NCBI GenBank assembly: GCA_013203265.1
Contig: JABMQK010000191.1
Span: forward strand, 1 to 6,668
From: a bacterium
Lineage (GTDB): Bacteria > Omnitrophota > Gorgyraeia > Velamenicoccales > JABMQK01
Length of the DNA stretch: 6,668 nt
Direction of reading: 5' to 3'
Within the stretch, counting starts at the first letter, position 1. The number at the start of each line of letters is the position of its first letter. A model generated the notes under the pieces. The model did not search any database, was not told where the DNA came from, and saw only the letters and a program-made list of their open reading frames with translations. Shown here one piece after another: positions 1 to 5,515 of this stretch. Position numbers and translations under genes: made by a program.

Positions 1-321
1 ACCTAAACCCACTCCAACTTCATCAGTATTAGACTCATCTATTTCTAAATTTGCATCATCTAAGGCAAATTTAGCCGCCACATTGACAATTTTTGTAGTA
101 CGGTCTAATGTGCGCAGGCCTTTCTGACCTAAGTATTTAGCGGCGTCAAAATTATTTATTTCACCGGCTGTATGTGTAGTTAAGCTATCTGTCTCAAACA
201 GGCTAATCTTTTTGATACCAGACACACCGTTTTCTAAGCTCTTCCAATACTCTTCCTTACCCATTCCATTGGAAGTTGCTACGCCTGTTCCAGTTATAAC
301 GACTCTTTTCTTATCTTTCAT
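1..321 (-). CDS. Beta-ketoacyl-ACP synthase (FabF-like ketosynthase), N-terminal part only
   Basis: First 107 codons of a thiolase-fold ketosynthase that would condense acyl-ACP or acyl thioester with malonyl-ACP. The start RVVITGTGV (residues 6-14), then GKEEYWKSL (21-29), SGI (34-36), AGEINNFD (52-59) and LDRTT..VNVAAKFALDDANL (72-92) follow the FabF/KS-II N-terminal pattern, and the fragment ends in GVGLG, just where the family has its GTG-type turn. The active-site Cys and the two His lie beyond the window edge and cannot be checked. The ATG at 319-321 is preceded by AGGAG (328-332, minus strand) with 6 bases between, which fixes the start. It lies 16 bases after the HTH gene and is probably cotranscribed with it. 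The segment KGLRTLDRTT (67-76) differs from the ARRMDRF-like segment of housekeeping FabF and resembles ketosynthases of accessory fatty acid, aryl polyene or type II polyketide clusters. The family call is firm; the pathway is not. Confidence 0.88.
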   Translation of the reverse strand, partial: MKDKKRVVITGTGVATSNGMGKEEYWKSLENGVSGIKKISLFETDSLTTHTAGEINNFDAAKYLGQKGLRTLDRTTKIVNVAAKFALDDANLEIDESNTDEVGVGLG

Positions 322-337
322 TAAAAGCTCCTAAATT

Positions 338-577
338 TTAACTTTTAAAGAGTCCATCGCCGTCTTTTTGCTTAGATGACTTGCTTTTAGTAATATTACT
401 CTGTTCTTTCTCGCGAATCCACTTTTCTATGGATTTACGATGAAAACGCCAATCAGCCCCAATTTTAAAAGCTGGGATTTTTCCTTCACGTGCGTACTTA
501 TGAATAGTAAATAAATGCACGTGTAGGTACTCAGCGACGTCTTTTGCATCATAAATCTCTTTGTTTTTCTTTGCCAT
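338..577 (-). CDS. Small excisionase/MerR-type HTH DNA-binding protein (79 aa)
   Basis: A 79-residue protein with one winged-HTH domain of the excisionase-like (HTH_17) type: YDAKDVAEYLHV (residues 9-20) is the first helix, FTIHKYAREGKIPAFKIG (23-40) the recognition helix and turn into the wing, and DWRFHRKSIEKWIREKE (42-58) the wing and closing helix. The last 20 residues are Lys/Ser-rich and look disordered. The start is the ATG at 575-577 because GGAGGG (584-589) sits 6 bases before it. A longer reading from a TTG at 658 would begin inside the -35 box of the promoter. The gene opens a unit whose next member is the ketosynthase. No integrase or phage gene is visible, so a role as transcription regulator of itself and of the ketosynthase operon is more likely than excision. 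That role is inferred; the domain call is well supported. Confidence 0.85.
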   Translation of the reverse strand: MAKKNKEIYDAKDVAEYLHVHLFTIHKYAREGKIPAFKIGADWRFHRKSIEKWIREKEQSNITKSKSSKQKDGDGLFKS

Positions 578-583
578 AATAAT

Positions 584-589
584 CCCTCC
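584..589 (-). promoter_or_regulatory. Ribosome binding site of the HTH gene
   Basis: GGAGGG on the minus strand, 6 bases before the ATG at 577. It is a near-perfect anti-16S match, and it selects the 79-residue start over the longer upstream TTG reading. Confidence 0.85.
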
Positions 590-592
590 ACA

Positions 593-616
593 AATTATAT
601 ACAATCTTATATAATT
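593..616. repeat. Perfect 9-base inverted repeat in the HTH leader, possible operator
   Basis: AATTATATA (593-601), a 6-base spacer, then TATATAATT (608-616): a perfect dyad lying between the upstream promoter and the ribosome binding site of the HTH gene. It also covers the spacer and -10 of a second possible promoter. The core AATTATAT recurs at 771-778 and 781-788 as a direct repeat with a 10-base period. Placement suits autoregulation by the HTH protein, which is an inference; in such AT-rich DNA chance similarity is a real alternative. Confidence 0.45.
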
Positions 617-621
617 ATCAA
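594..621 (-). promoter_or_regulatory. Second possible sigma-70-type promoter before the HTH gene
   Basis: TTGATA (616-621) and a consensus TATAAT (594-599) are separated by 16 bases. The expected transcription start, near 587, falls inside the ribosome binding site, so a transcript from here would have a truncated leader. It may be a weak or decoy site, or one masked by a repressor at the inverted repeat. Confidence 0.3.
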
Positions 622-629
622 TACGCATA

Positions 630-658
630 ACTATATATCTAAAATAATCAATTGTCAA
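630..658 (-). promoter_or_regulatory. Sigma-70-type promoter of the HTH-ketosynthase unit
   Basis: Consensus -35 TTGACA (653-658), exactly 17 bases of spacer, and -10 TATAGT (630-635), one mismatch from TATAAT. The predicted start near 623 gives a leader of about 45 bases containing the inverted repeat and a strong ribosome binding site. This is the best promoter seen in the window and marks the HTH gene as the head of a separate transcription unit. Confidence 0.75.
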
Positions 659-770
659 GGAAATTCTTAATTTATTCTTTTAAAGACTTTATAATCGATT
701 CATCAACAGGTTGGAAAATTACTGATGGGATTAAAAATATAGGTAAGATTTATTTGTTGAGATTGTATTA

Positions 771-789
771 AATTATATGTAATTATATA
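771..789. repeat. AATTATAT direct repeat downstream of the lipoyl gene
   Basis: Two copies of AATTATAT (771-778 and 781-788) separated by GT, so they sit one helical turn apart. The second copy extends to the same nonamer AATTATATA (781-789) that forms one arm of the inverted repeat at 593-616. Together these make four like half-sites in the 232-base gap. The rest of the gap is very AT-rich, and no further gene or convincing terminator was seen in it. Confidence 0.4.
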
Positions 790-809
790 ACAATGGTTAT
801 TTCTTTGAC

Positions 810-1040
810 TTATTCTATAGTTGCTAAGGCTTCCCCTACCTTAACTTCGTCACCGTCCTGAACCAGCTTTTCCTTTAGAACCCCCATGACAGTTGACGGA
901 ACATTAAAAACTGCCTTATCTGTAGCCATTTCTATCAACTCATCCCCCTCTTTTACCTCCTGACCAATCTCAAAATGCCAATATGAGACTGTCGCCTTTT
1001 CAATTCCTTCTCCTAACGCAGGTAAAACCACTTTAGCCAT
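810..1040 (-). CDS. Free-standing lipoyl carrier domain (E2-type, 76 aa)
   Basis: A single complete lipoyl domain with nothing attached. It starts VVLPALGEGIEKATVSYW (residues 4-21), a typical 2-oxoacid dehydrogenase E2 N-terminus. ATDKA (39-43) places the lipoylated lysine at K42 in the beta-turn, and SxxxGVLKEKLVQDGDEVKVGEALATIE closes the second half of the barrel. EMATDKA favours lipoate over biotin, which uses an MKM turn. The stop follows directly on the last strand: there is no linker, E1/E3-binding domain or acyltransferase domain, and none is recognisable in the AT-rich sequence downstream. GcvH is longer (about 125 residues) and reads differently. The start has GGGGGTG (1046-1052) 5 bases upstream. 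Gene neighbours lipB and E3 supply its attachment and reoxidation. It may serve a split 2-oxoacid dehydrogenase encoded elsewhere; the partner is unknown. Confidence 0.88.
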   Translation of the reverse strand: MAKVVLPALGEGIEKATVSYWHFEIGQEVKEGDELIEMATDKAVFNVPSTVMGVLKEKLVQDGDEVKVGEALATIE

Positions 1041-1061
1041 TTTAACACCCCCGTTTTGAAA

Positions 1062-1718
1062 TTATATGCACAAATACTCTTTCGAACCTATCAATTCAAA
1101 ACTCTCAGCGGTTTGCTCTATTAATTCTCTCTTTATCAATTCCATATTCATCGGGCCACCTAAACATTCATTAAGCGACGTCATCCTAATATCTAAACCA
1201 CAGGGCTTAATTATATCAAAAAACCGTAAATCTGTATTAACATTTAAACCAAATCCATGAAGGCTTACCCACCTATCTACGGCGATGCCTATCGAAGCTA
1301 TCTTTCGCTCATTTACCCAGACGCCGCGAAAACCGCTCTTAATATTACCTTGTATGTTAAAAGCAGCGATAGTATCAATAATTAAACCTTCAATTCTTTT
1401 TAAAAACCAACCTAGATCTCTTCCCAAATTTCTTAAATCGAATATTAAATAACCCATTAGTTGACCTGGGCCGTGATAAGTAACATCCCCACCCCTGTTA
1501 ACTCCTACCAAGAAATCGATATTGTTATCTTTAATAAATTTATAATCTAATATATTGGTTGTATTGGCTTGTCTTCCTAACGTTATGGTATGTAGGTGCT
1601 CGCATAAAATTAATGTATGGGAAGAATCTCCTTGTAGAATCTCTCTGTGGACCCGAATTTGTCTTTGAACTGCTTCTTTAAAGGAAATTATTCCTAAATC
1701 GATAACGGAAAGATTCAT
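1062..1718 (-). CDS. lipB: Octanoyltransferase LipB
   Basis: Transfers octanoate from octanoyl-ACP to the acceptor lysine of lipoyl domains, the first step of de novo lipoate assembly in the cytoplasm; LipA, not in this window, then inserts the sulfurs. The 218-residue length is normal. The family signature is intact: TLGRQAN (46-52), RGGDVTYHGPGQL (75-87), the KIASIG segment with K139, GFGLNVN (155-161), and PCGL with the acyl-accepting C173, so the Cys/Lys catalytic pair is present. The ATG directly follows the TAG stop of the E3 gene with no gap and no clear ribosome binding site, which suggests translational coupling. The lipoyl carrier gene starts 21 bases after its stop, so enzyme and substrate protein are probably made from one message. 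Confidence 0.95.
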   Translation of the reverse strand: MNLSVIDLGIISFKEAVQRQIRVHREILQGDSSHTLILCEHLHTITLGRQANTTNILDYKFIKDNNIDFLVGVNRGGDVTYHGPGQLMGYLIFDLRNLGRDLGWFLKRIEGLIIDTIAAFNIQGNIKSGFRGVWVNERKIASIGIAVDRWVSLHGFGLNVNTDLRFFDIIKPCGLDIRMTSLNECLGGPMNMELIKRELIEQTAESFELIGSKEYLCI

Positions 1719-2990
1719 CTAAGCTTGAATAGCTTCAGTAAAGATTTCAGAAATACTGGGGTGGGCAAAGATTAAATCCTGTAAAGCTTTGGTGGTGAGT
1801 TTATATTTTACTGCGATGGTTAAAGTGTTTATCAATTCGCTAGCTTGGCTACCAATAATACCGGCTCCTACTATAGTGTCACTATCCTGATCAATAATCA
1901 ACTTAAGAAAGCCATCTGTTTCTTTAAAAATATGCGCCATACCAATAGAAAGAAAGAACTTTTTAATAACCTTGATATCACCGCACTGCTTTCTGGCTAC
2001 CTCTTCATTCATTCCCACCTGTGCAAGTTCAGGACTAGTAAAGACTGAACTTGGTATAACAGAATAATCAACGCTTCGGGGCTTAAGAAAAATGTTATTT
2101 ACGGCTATTCTTCCTTCATAGCTAGCGACATGAGCAAGTTGTAAACCTGCGATACAATCGCCTGCTGCATAGATATTACCAATGGAAGTCTTTAGATTAT
2201 CGTCTACCTTAATAAAACCATCGCTATTAACCTCTATGCCTAAACTTGAATCAAATAGTTCTTCTAAATTTAGCTTCCTGCCTACACATAGCAATATCTT
2301 TTCATATGAGTTTAAGTCTTTACCCTTAATATCATAACTCGTATTTACAGCTATCCCTGTTTTTTTAAAGGCCTGCTCTAACTTCTTAGATATATCTCTA
2401 TCAAACATAAAAACTAATCTATCCATAATCTCGGCAATTGTAACTTTAACACCGAGCCTGTTTAAAGCAGAAGCAAACTCACAACCAATTACCCCTCCTC
2501 CTATAACTAAAAGGCTCTCCGGCAAAGAATCTAACCGCAGGACATCACTGCTTGATAAAATTCGCCTACTATCAAATTTTAAAAAAGGCAATTCCCTGGG
2601 TTCTGATCCTACCGCAATTAGAATATGTTCGGTTTCAATCTCGCTATTGTCTTCTTTAATTAATATCTTGCTGCTTGAGGAAATCTTGGCTGTCCCTTTT
2701 ACCAAATCAATCTTTTGGGATTTTAAAATAGACCCCATTCCATTTTTAAGCTTAGAGATTATATCAGCTTGATCTTTTTTAAGAAAGGAAACATCTTGAG
2801 GCAGATTTTTAGAGTCCTTTTTTGCAAAATGCGTCAATACCTTTGTAGGTATACATCCGCGATTTAGACATGTTCCGCCAATCTGATCGCTCTCTACTAG
2901 ACAGACTTTCTTGCCGATCTTTTTAGCCTCAAGCGCAGCATTGAATCCTGCCCATCCAGCACCGATAATAGCTAAATCAAACTTATCCAT
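1719..2990 (-). CDS. lpdA: Dihydrolipoamide dehydrogenase (E3), short form
   Basis: FAD-dependent disulfide oxidoreductase that reoxidises dihydrolipoyl groups with NAD+. Domains in order: FAD-binding GAGWAG (10-15) ending in E34; redox disulfide GGTCLNRGCIPTK with C41 and C46; NAD-binding GGGVIGCE (164-171) with E187 closing the second strand, which fits NAD; FAD motif YAAGDC (274-279); and a C-terminal interface with HPSISE, giving the H410/E415 base pair. At 423 residues it is about 40 shorter than usual for E3 (roughly 460-475). The loss falls after CIPTK and in the NAD domain, where the strands between TGIAVNTSYD and KILLCVGR are much reduced. All catalytic residues remain, so it should be active. 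The start overlaps the end of mdh by 8 bases. Other members of the family (mercuric or glutathione reductase) are less likely given the lipoate neighbours. Confidence 0.92.
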   Translation of the reverse strand: MDKFDLAIIGAGWAGFNAALEAKKIGKKVCLVESDQIGGTCLNRGCIPTKVLTHFAKKDSKNLPQDVSFLKKDQADIISKLKNGMGSILKSQKIDLVKGTAKISSSSKILIKEDNSEIETEHILIAVGSEPRELPFLKFDSRRILSSSDVLRLDSLPESLLVIGGGVIGCEFASALNRLGVKVTIAEIMDRLVFMFDRDISKKLEQAFKKTGIAVNTSYDIKGKDLNSYEKILLCVGRKLNLEELFDSSLGIEVNSDGFIKVDDNLKTSIGNIYAAGDCIAGLQLAHVASYEGRIAVNNIFLKPRSVDYSVIPSSVFTSPELAQVGMNEEVARKQCGDIKVIKKFFLSIGMAHIFKETDGFLKLIIDQDSDTIVGAGIIGSQASELINTLTIAVKYKLTTKALQDLIFAHPSISEIFTEAIQA

Positions 2991-3918
2991 TATCTTTCTT
3001 TTTATAAATTATATTGGTGCTTTCTTTTATGGATTTAACTGACTGTAGAAATAATTCTCTTTCCTGTTGGTTTAAATCCAATTTAACAATTTCTTTTATT
3101 CCCTTTTTACCTAATTTGGCGGGCACTCCTACACAAACATCAGATACTCCATATTCACCTTCAAGATAAACAGAAATAGGAATAGTTCTATTTTCATCAT
3201 TTATTATCGCTCTACAAATATCTAAGATAGCTGCGCTGGGAGCAAAATAGGCGCTACCAGAGCCATACAAGGAAACAATTTGAGCTCCTCTATCCTTGGT
3301 TAAACTTACCAAATTATCGATTTCATCTTTGCTTAATATCTTATCAAGCGGTTTGTCATCTATCGTGCTAAATCGCGGCAAAGGAATCATTGCCTTACCA
3401 TGACTTCCGACAACCAAAGATTTTATTCTAGAACTGGGGATATTTAACTTTTTGCTGATTAAATTATTGAAGCGTGATGAATCAAGGCCTGCGCCCATAC
3501 CAAAAACGCGTCTTTTATCAAAATCTGTCTCTTTTAATAATACATAGGTCATTATATCTACGGGATTAGCTACAGCGATAACCATAGAATTTACGCAAAG
3601 CTCTTTTATGTTCTTACTAATACTTTTTATAATCTCATAATTTTTCTTAAGTAAATTTTCCCTGCTCATTCCGGGCTTTCTAGCCAAACCCGCAGTCACT
3701 ATAACGATATCAGAACCTTTAATTTTAGAAAAATCCTCTGAGCCCTCGATAGAATTATCATGTCCAACAATAGAACGTGCATCATCTAAATCAAAAGCCT
3801 TCGCCTGTGATAATCCTTTTGCGATGTCTATTAAAACAACATCGGCGATGCCTTCTTCTAATATTCGCATCGCCGTAGCTCCGCCTACATTACCAGCACC
3901 GATTATAGCTATCTTCAT
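2983..3918 (-). CDS. mdh: Malate dehydrogenase, NAD-dependent, LDH-like type
   Basis: Interconverts malate and oxaloacetate in the cytoplasm. The Rossmann start IAIIGAGNVGG (3-13) and D31 at the end of the second strand indicate NAD. The specificity loop reads GLARKPGMSR (77-86): R80 is the arginine that marks malate rather than lactate dehydrogenase (lactate enzymes have Gln there), and R86 is the catalytic-loop arginine. N118 (ANPVD), D146 and R149 (GLDSSRF) and the catalytic H173 (GSHGKAM) are present. At 311 residues it is full length. One oddity is that HGD, the usual triplet at the catalytic histidine, is HGK here. It starts one base after the isocitrate dehydrogenase stop and overlaps E3 by 8 bases, so the three are surely cotranscribed. 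Product call is firm. Confidence 0.94.
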   Translation of the reverse strand: MKIAIIGAGNVGGATAMRILEEGIADVVLIDIAKGLSQAKAFDLDDARSIVGHDNSIEGSEDFSKIKGSDIVIVTAGLARKPGMSRENLLKKNYEIIKSISKNIKELCVNSMVIAVANPVDIMTYVLLKETDFDKRRVFGMGAGLDSSRFNNLISKKLNIPSSRIKSLVVGSHGKAMIPLPRFSTIDDKPLDKILSKDEIDNLVSLTKDRGAQIVSLYGSGSAYFAPSAAILDICRAIINDENRTIPISVYLEGEYGVSDVCVGVPAKLGKKGIKEIVKLDLNQQERELFLQSVKSIKESTNIIYKKKDNG

Positions 3919-3919
3919 A

Positions 3920-5005
3920 TTAATCCAATCTCTTCACTATTGCATCGGCCATCTCTTGAGTGCCTACTGCGGAAGGGTCATTTCTGTCCTTCTTTAAATC
4001 ATAGGTTACGAATTTACCTTCCTTAATTACTTTCTTTAAAGCAAGCTCTAATCTGTCTGCGGCCTTATCTTCATTTAAATACCGTAACATCAATACGCCA
4101 CTTTGAATAGTTGCGGTTGGATTTACTTTATTCAAACCTTTATATTTAGGGGCCGCTCCATGGACTGGCTCAAACAAAGCACAATCTTCGCCAATGTTTA
4201 CTCCCGGCGCTATTCCTAAACCACCAATCAAACCAGCGCATAAATCAGAAATTATATCACCGTAAAGATTAGGCAAAACTAACACATCAAAATTATGGGG
4301 TCGAAGCACTAGTTGCATGCACAAATTATCAACGATTGCTTCATCAAAGGCAATCCTATCTTTATACTTTGAGGCTATTTCTCTAGCAATTTTTAGAAAT
4401 AGGCCATCTGTATACTTCATTATGTTTGCCTTGTGCACGGCTGTAACTTTCTTACGATTATTCTTTATCGCGTACTTAAAAGAAAAATCGATAATTCTAC
4501 GAGAAGCAAATTCTGAAATTGGTTTGATTGAAATTCCAGAATCTTCTCTTACCTTTTTAGGACTTAATCTGTTTATTAAGGATATCAACTTTTTTGCATT
4601 ACTGCTATTTTTCTCAAACTCAACACCCGCATATAAATCCTCACTATTCTCACGAATAATGATTAAATCTACATTCTTGTATGGCGAACTAACTACTCCC
4701 TCAATAGACTTTGCAGGCCTTACGCAAGCAAATAAATCAAGATTCTGACGCATAGCCACATTTACAGAACGAAAACCTGAAGCGATAGGAGTTACTATCG
4801 GACCTTTCAACGCTATTTTATTTTTCTTAATTGAAGATAATATCTGTTCTGGAAGAGGTGTCCCGAACTTCTCAATCGCTTCTTCTCCCGCTAAAAATTC
4901 CTCCCATTCAATTTTAACGCCAGTTGCCTCAATACATTTTTTTGTCGCCAGAACTACCTCAGGGCCTATGCCGTCACCAGGAATTAAAGTTATTTTATAT
5001 TTCAT
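3920..5005 (-). CDS. icd: Isocitrate dehydrogenase, short form, probably NADP-preferring
   Basis: Oxidative decarboxylation of isocitrate to 2-oxoglutarate. ITLIPGDGIGPEV opens the protein; SVNVAMRQNLDLFACVRP (80-97) is the isocitrate-specific segment with S80, N82, R86 and R96, unlike the isopropylmalate dehydrogenase version. RENSEDLYAG (118-127) gives R118 and Y125; HKANIMKYTDG (191-201) the catalytic K192; D226, D250 and D254 the metal ligands. K287, Y288, V294 and Y335 align with the four E. coli residues Lys344, Tyr345, Val351 and Tyr391 that contact the NADP 2'-phosphate, with Lys at the Arg395 position. The 361 residues match the short Thermus/IDH3-like branch rather than the 416-residue E. 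coli enzyme. A homoisocitrate activity cannot be excluded. It starts 9 bases after leuD, and its AGGTGT ribosome site overlaps the leuD stop. Confidence 0.9.
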   Translation of the reverse strand: MKYKITLIPGDGIGPEVVLATKKCIEATGVKIEWEEFLAGEEAIEKFGTPLPEQILSSIKKNKIALKGPIVTPIASGFRSVNVAMRQNLDLFACVRPAKSIEGVVSSPYKNVDLIIIRENSEDLYAGVEFEKNSSNAKKLISLINRLSPKKVREDSGISIKPISEFASRRIIDFSFKYAIKNNRKKVTAVHKANIMKYTDGLFLKIAREIASKYKDRIAFDEAIVDNLCMQLVLRPHNFDVLVLPNLYGDIISDLCAGLIGGLGIAPGVNIGEDCALFEPVHGAAPKYKGLNKVNPTATIQSGVLMLRYLNEDKAADRLELALKKVIKEGKFVTYDLKKDRNDPSAVGTQEMADAIVKRLD

Positions 5006-5014
5006 AAATCACAC

Positions 5015-5515
5015 CTATATTTTTATCTTACCGTATTTTTTAAAGTGTTTAACCAATCCGCCATCCAAAAGAAGCTTAACCATTACCGAAGGTAAAGGCA
5101 AAATCTTCACCTCGTAATCCTGGCTAATATTTCTTAAGATGCCCTTTTCTAAATCAATGCTTAATTCATCCTGTTCTTTAATATTTACTGTCTCTGCTTC
5201 AATTAGCGGTAAACCGATGTTTATGGAATTACGATAAAAAATTCTAGCAAAACTCCTTGCTACTACACAAACAACACCTGCCTCTTTAATAACTAAAGGA
5301 GCCTGCTCCCTTGAAGAACCCATACCAAAATTCTTACCACCTATAAGAATTGATTTACCCGGTTTTATTCGACTATAAAATTGTGAATCAACATCCTCTA
5401 AGATATGCTTAGATAGTTCTTTTATATCAGAAATTGAGAATTTGTACCTACCGGAAATTATTAAATCAGTATTTACATCATCTCCTAAAAGATAAGAAAA
5501 GCCTTCTAAAATCAT
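5015..5515 (-). CDS. LeuD/aconitase-type hydro-lyase small (swivel) subunit
   Basis: Small subunit of a two-part [4Fe-4S] hydro-lyase (isopropylmalate isomerase, homoaconitase or aconitase-like). NTDLIISGRY (15-24) and GKNFGMGSSREQAPLVIKEAG (60-80), followed by FARIFYRNSINIGLPLIE (89-106), are the family hallmarks; the SSRE loop supplies the substrate-binding Ser/Arg. The 166 residues match the short archaeal-type LeuD rather than the roughly 200-residue enterobacterial form. In relatives the residues after the GRY/KY turn (YLV or YLR types) read out the substrate; here they are YKFS (24-27), so the substrate cannot be assigned. The Fe-S-bearing large subunit is not in the window. It overlaps the pilT stop by 4 bases (ATGA) without a clear ribosome site, implying translational coupling. 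With icd and mdh following, an aconitase role is a reasonable guess, with leucine synthesis as the main alternative. Confidence 0.85.
   Translation of the reverse strand: MILEGFSYLLGDDVNTDLIISGRYKFSISDIKELSKHILEDVDSQFYSRIKPGKSILIGGKNFGMGSSREQAPLVIKEAGVVCVVARSFARIFYRNSINIGLPLIEAETVNIKEQDELSIDLEKGILRNISQDYEVKILPLPSVMVKLLLDGGLVKHFKKYGKIKI

Noticed and set aside
338..577. Phage or integrative-element excisionase
   Set aside because: The fold fits, but no integrase, attachment repeat or tRNA gene is present, and the gene is spaced as the leader of a ketosynthase operon.
338..658. Longer 106-residue version of the HTH protein starting at TTG 658
   Set aside because: Its start codon is part of the -35 box TTGACA, its first 27 residues have no family match, and a strong ribosome site precedes the internal ATG at 577.
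787..800. Small hairpin ATAAC-N4-GTTAT after the lipoyl gene stop, considered as a terminator
   Set aside because: The stem is five mostly A-T pairs with no U run on the minus strand; it is too weak to call.
810..1040. Truncated pseudogene of a full E2 acyltransferase
   Set aside because: The domain ends cleanly on its last strand with a good ribosome site and intact lysine, and no decayed E2 linker, binding domain or catalytic sequence is readable in the 232 bases downstream.
4317..4748. Open frame of 143 codons on the plus strand within the isocitrate dehydrogenase gene
   Set aside because: It is antisense to conserved catalytic segments of icd, has no ribosome site seen and no recognisable domain.
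3920..5005. 3-isopropylmalate dehydrogenase (LeuB), suggested by the adjoining leuD-like gene
   Set aside because: The substrate segment SVNVAMRQNLDLFACVRP is of the isocitrate type, and the LeuB pattern (RPE...LLxLRK) is absent.
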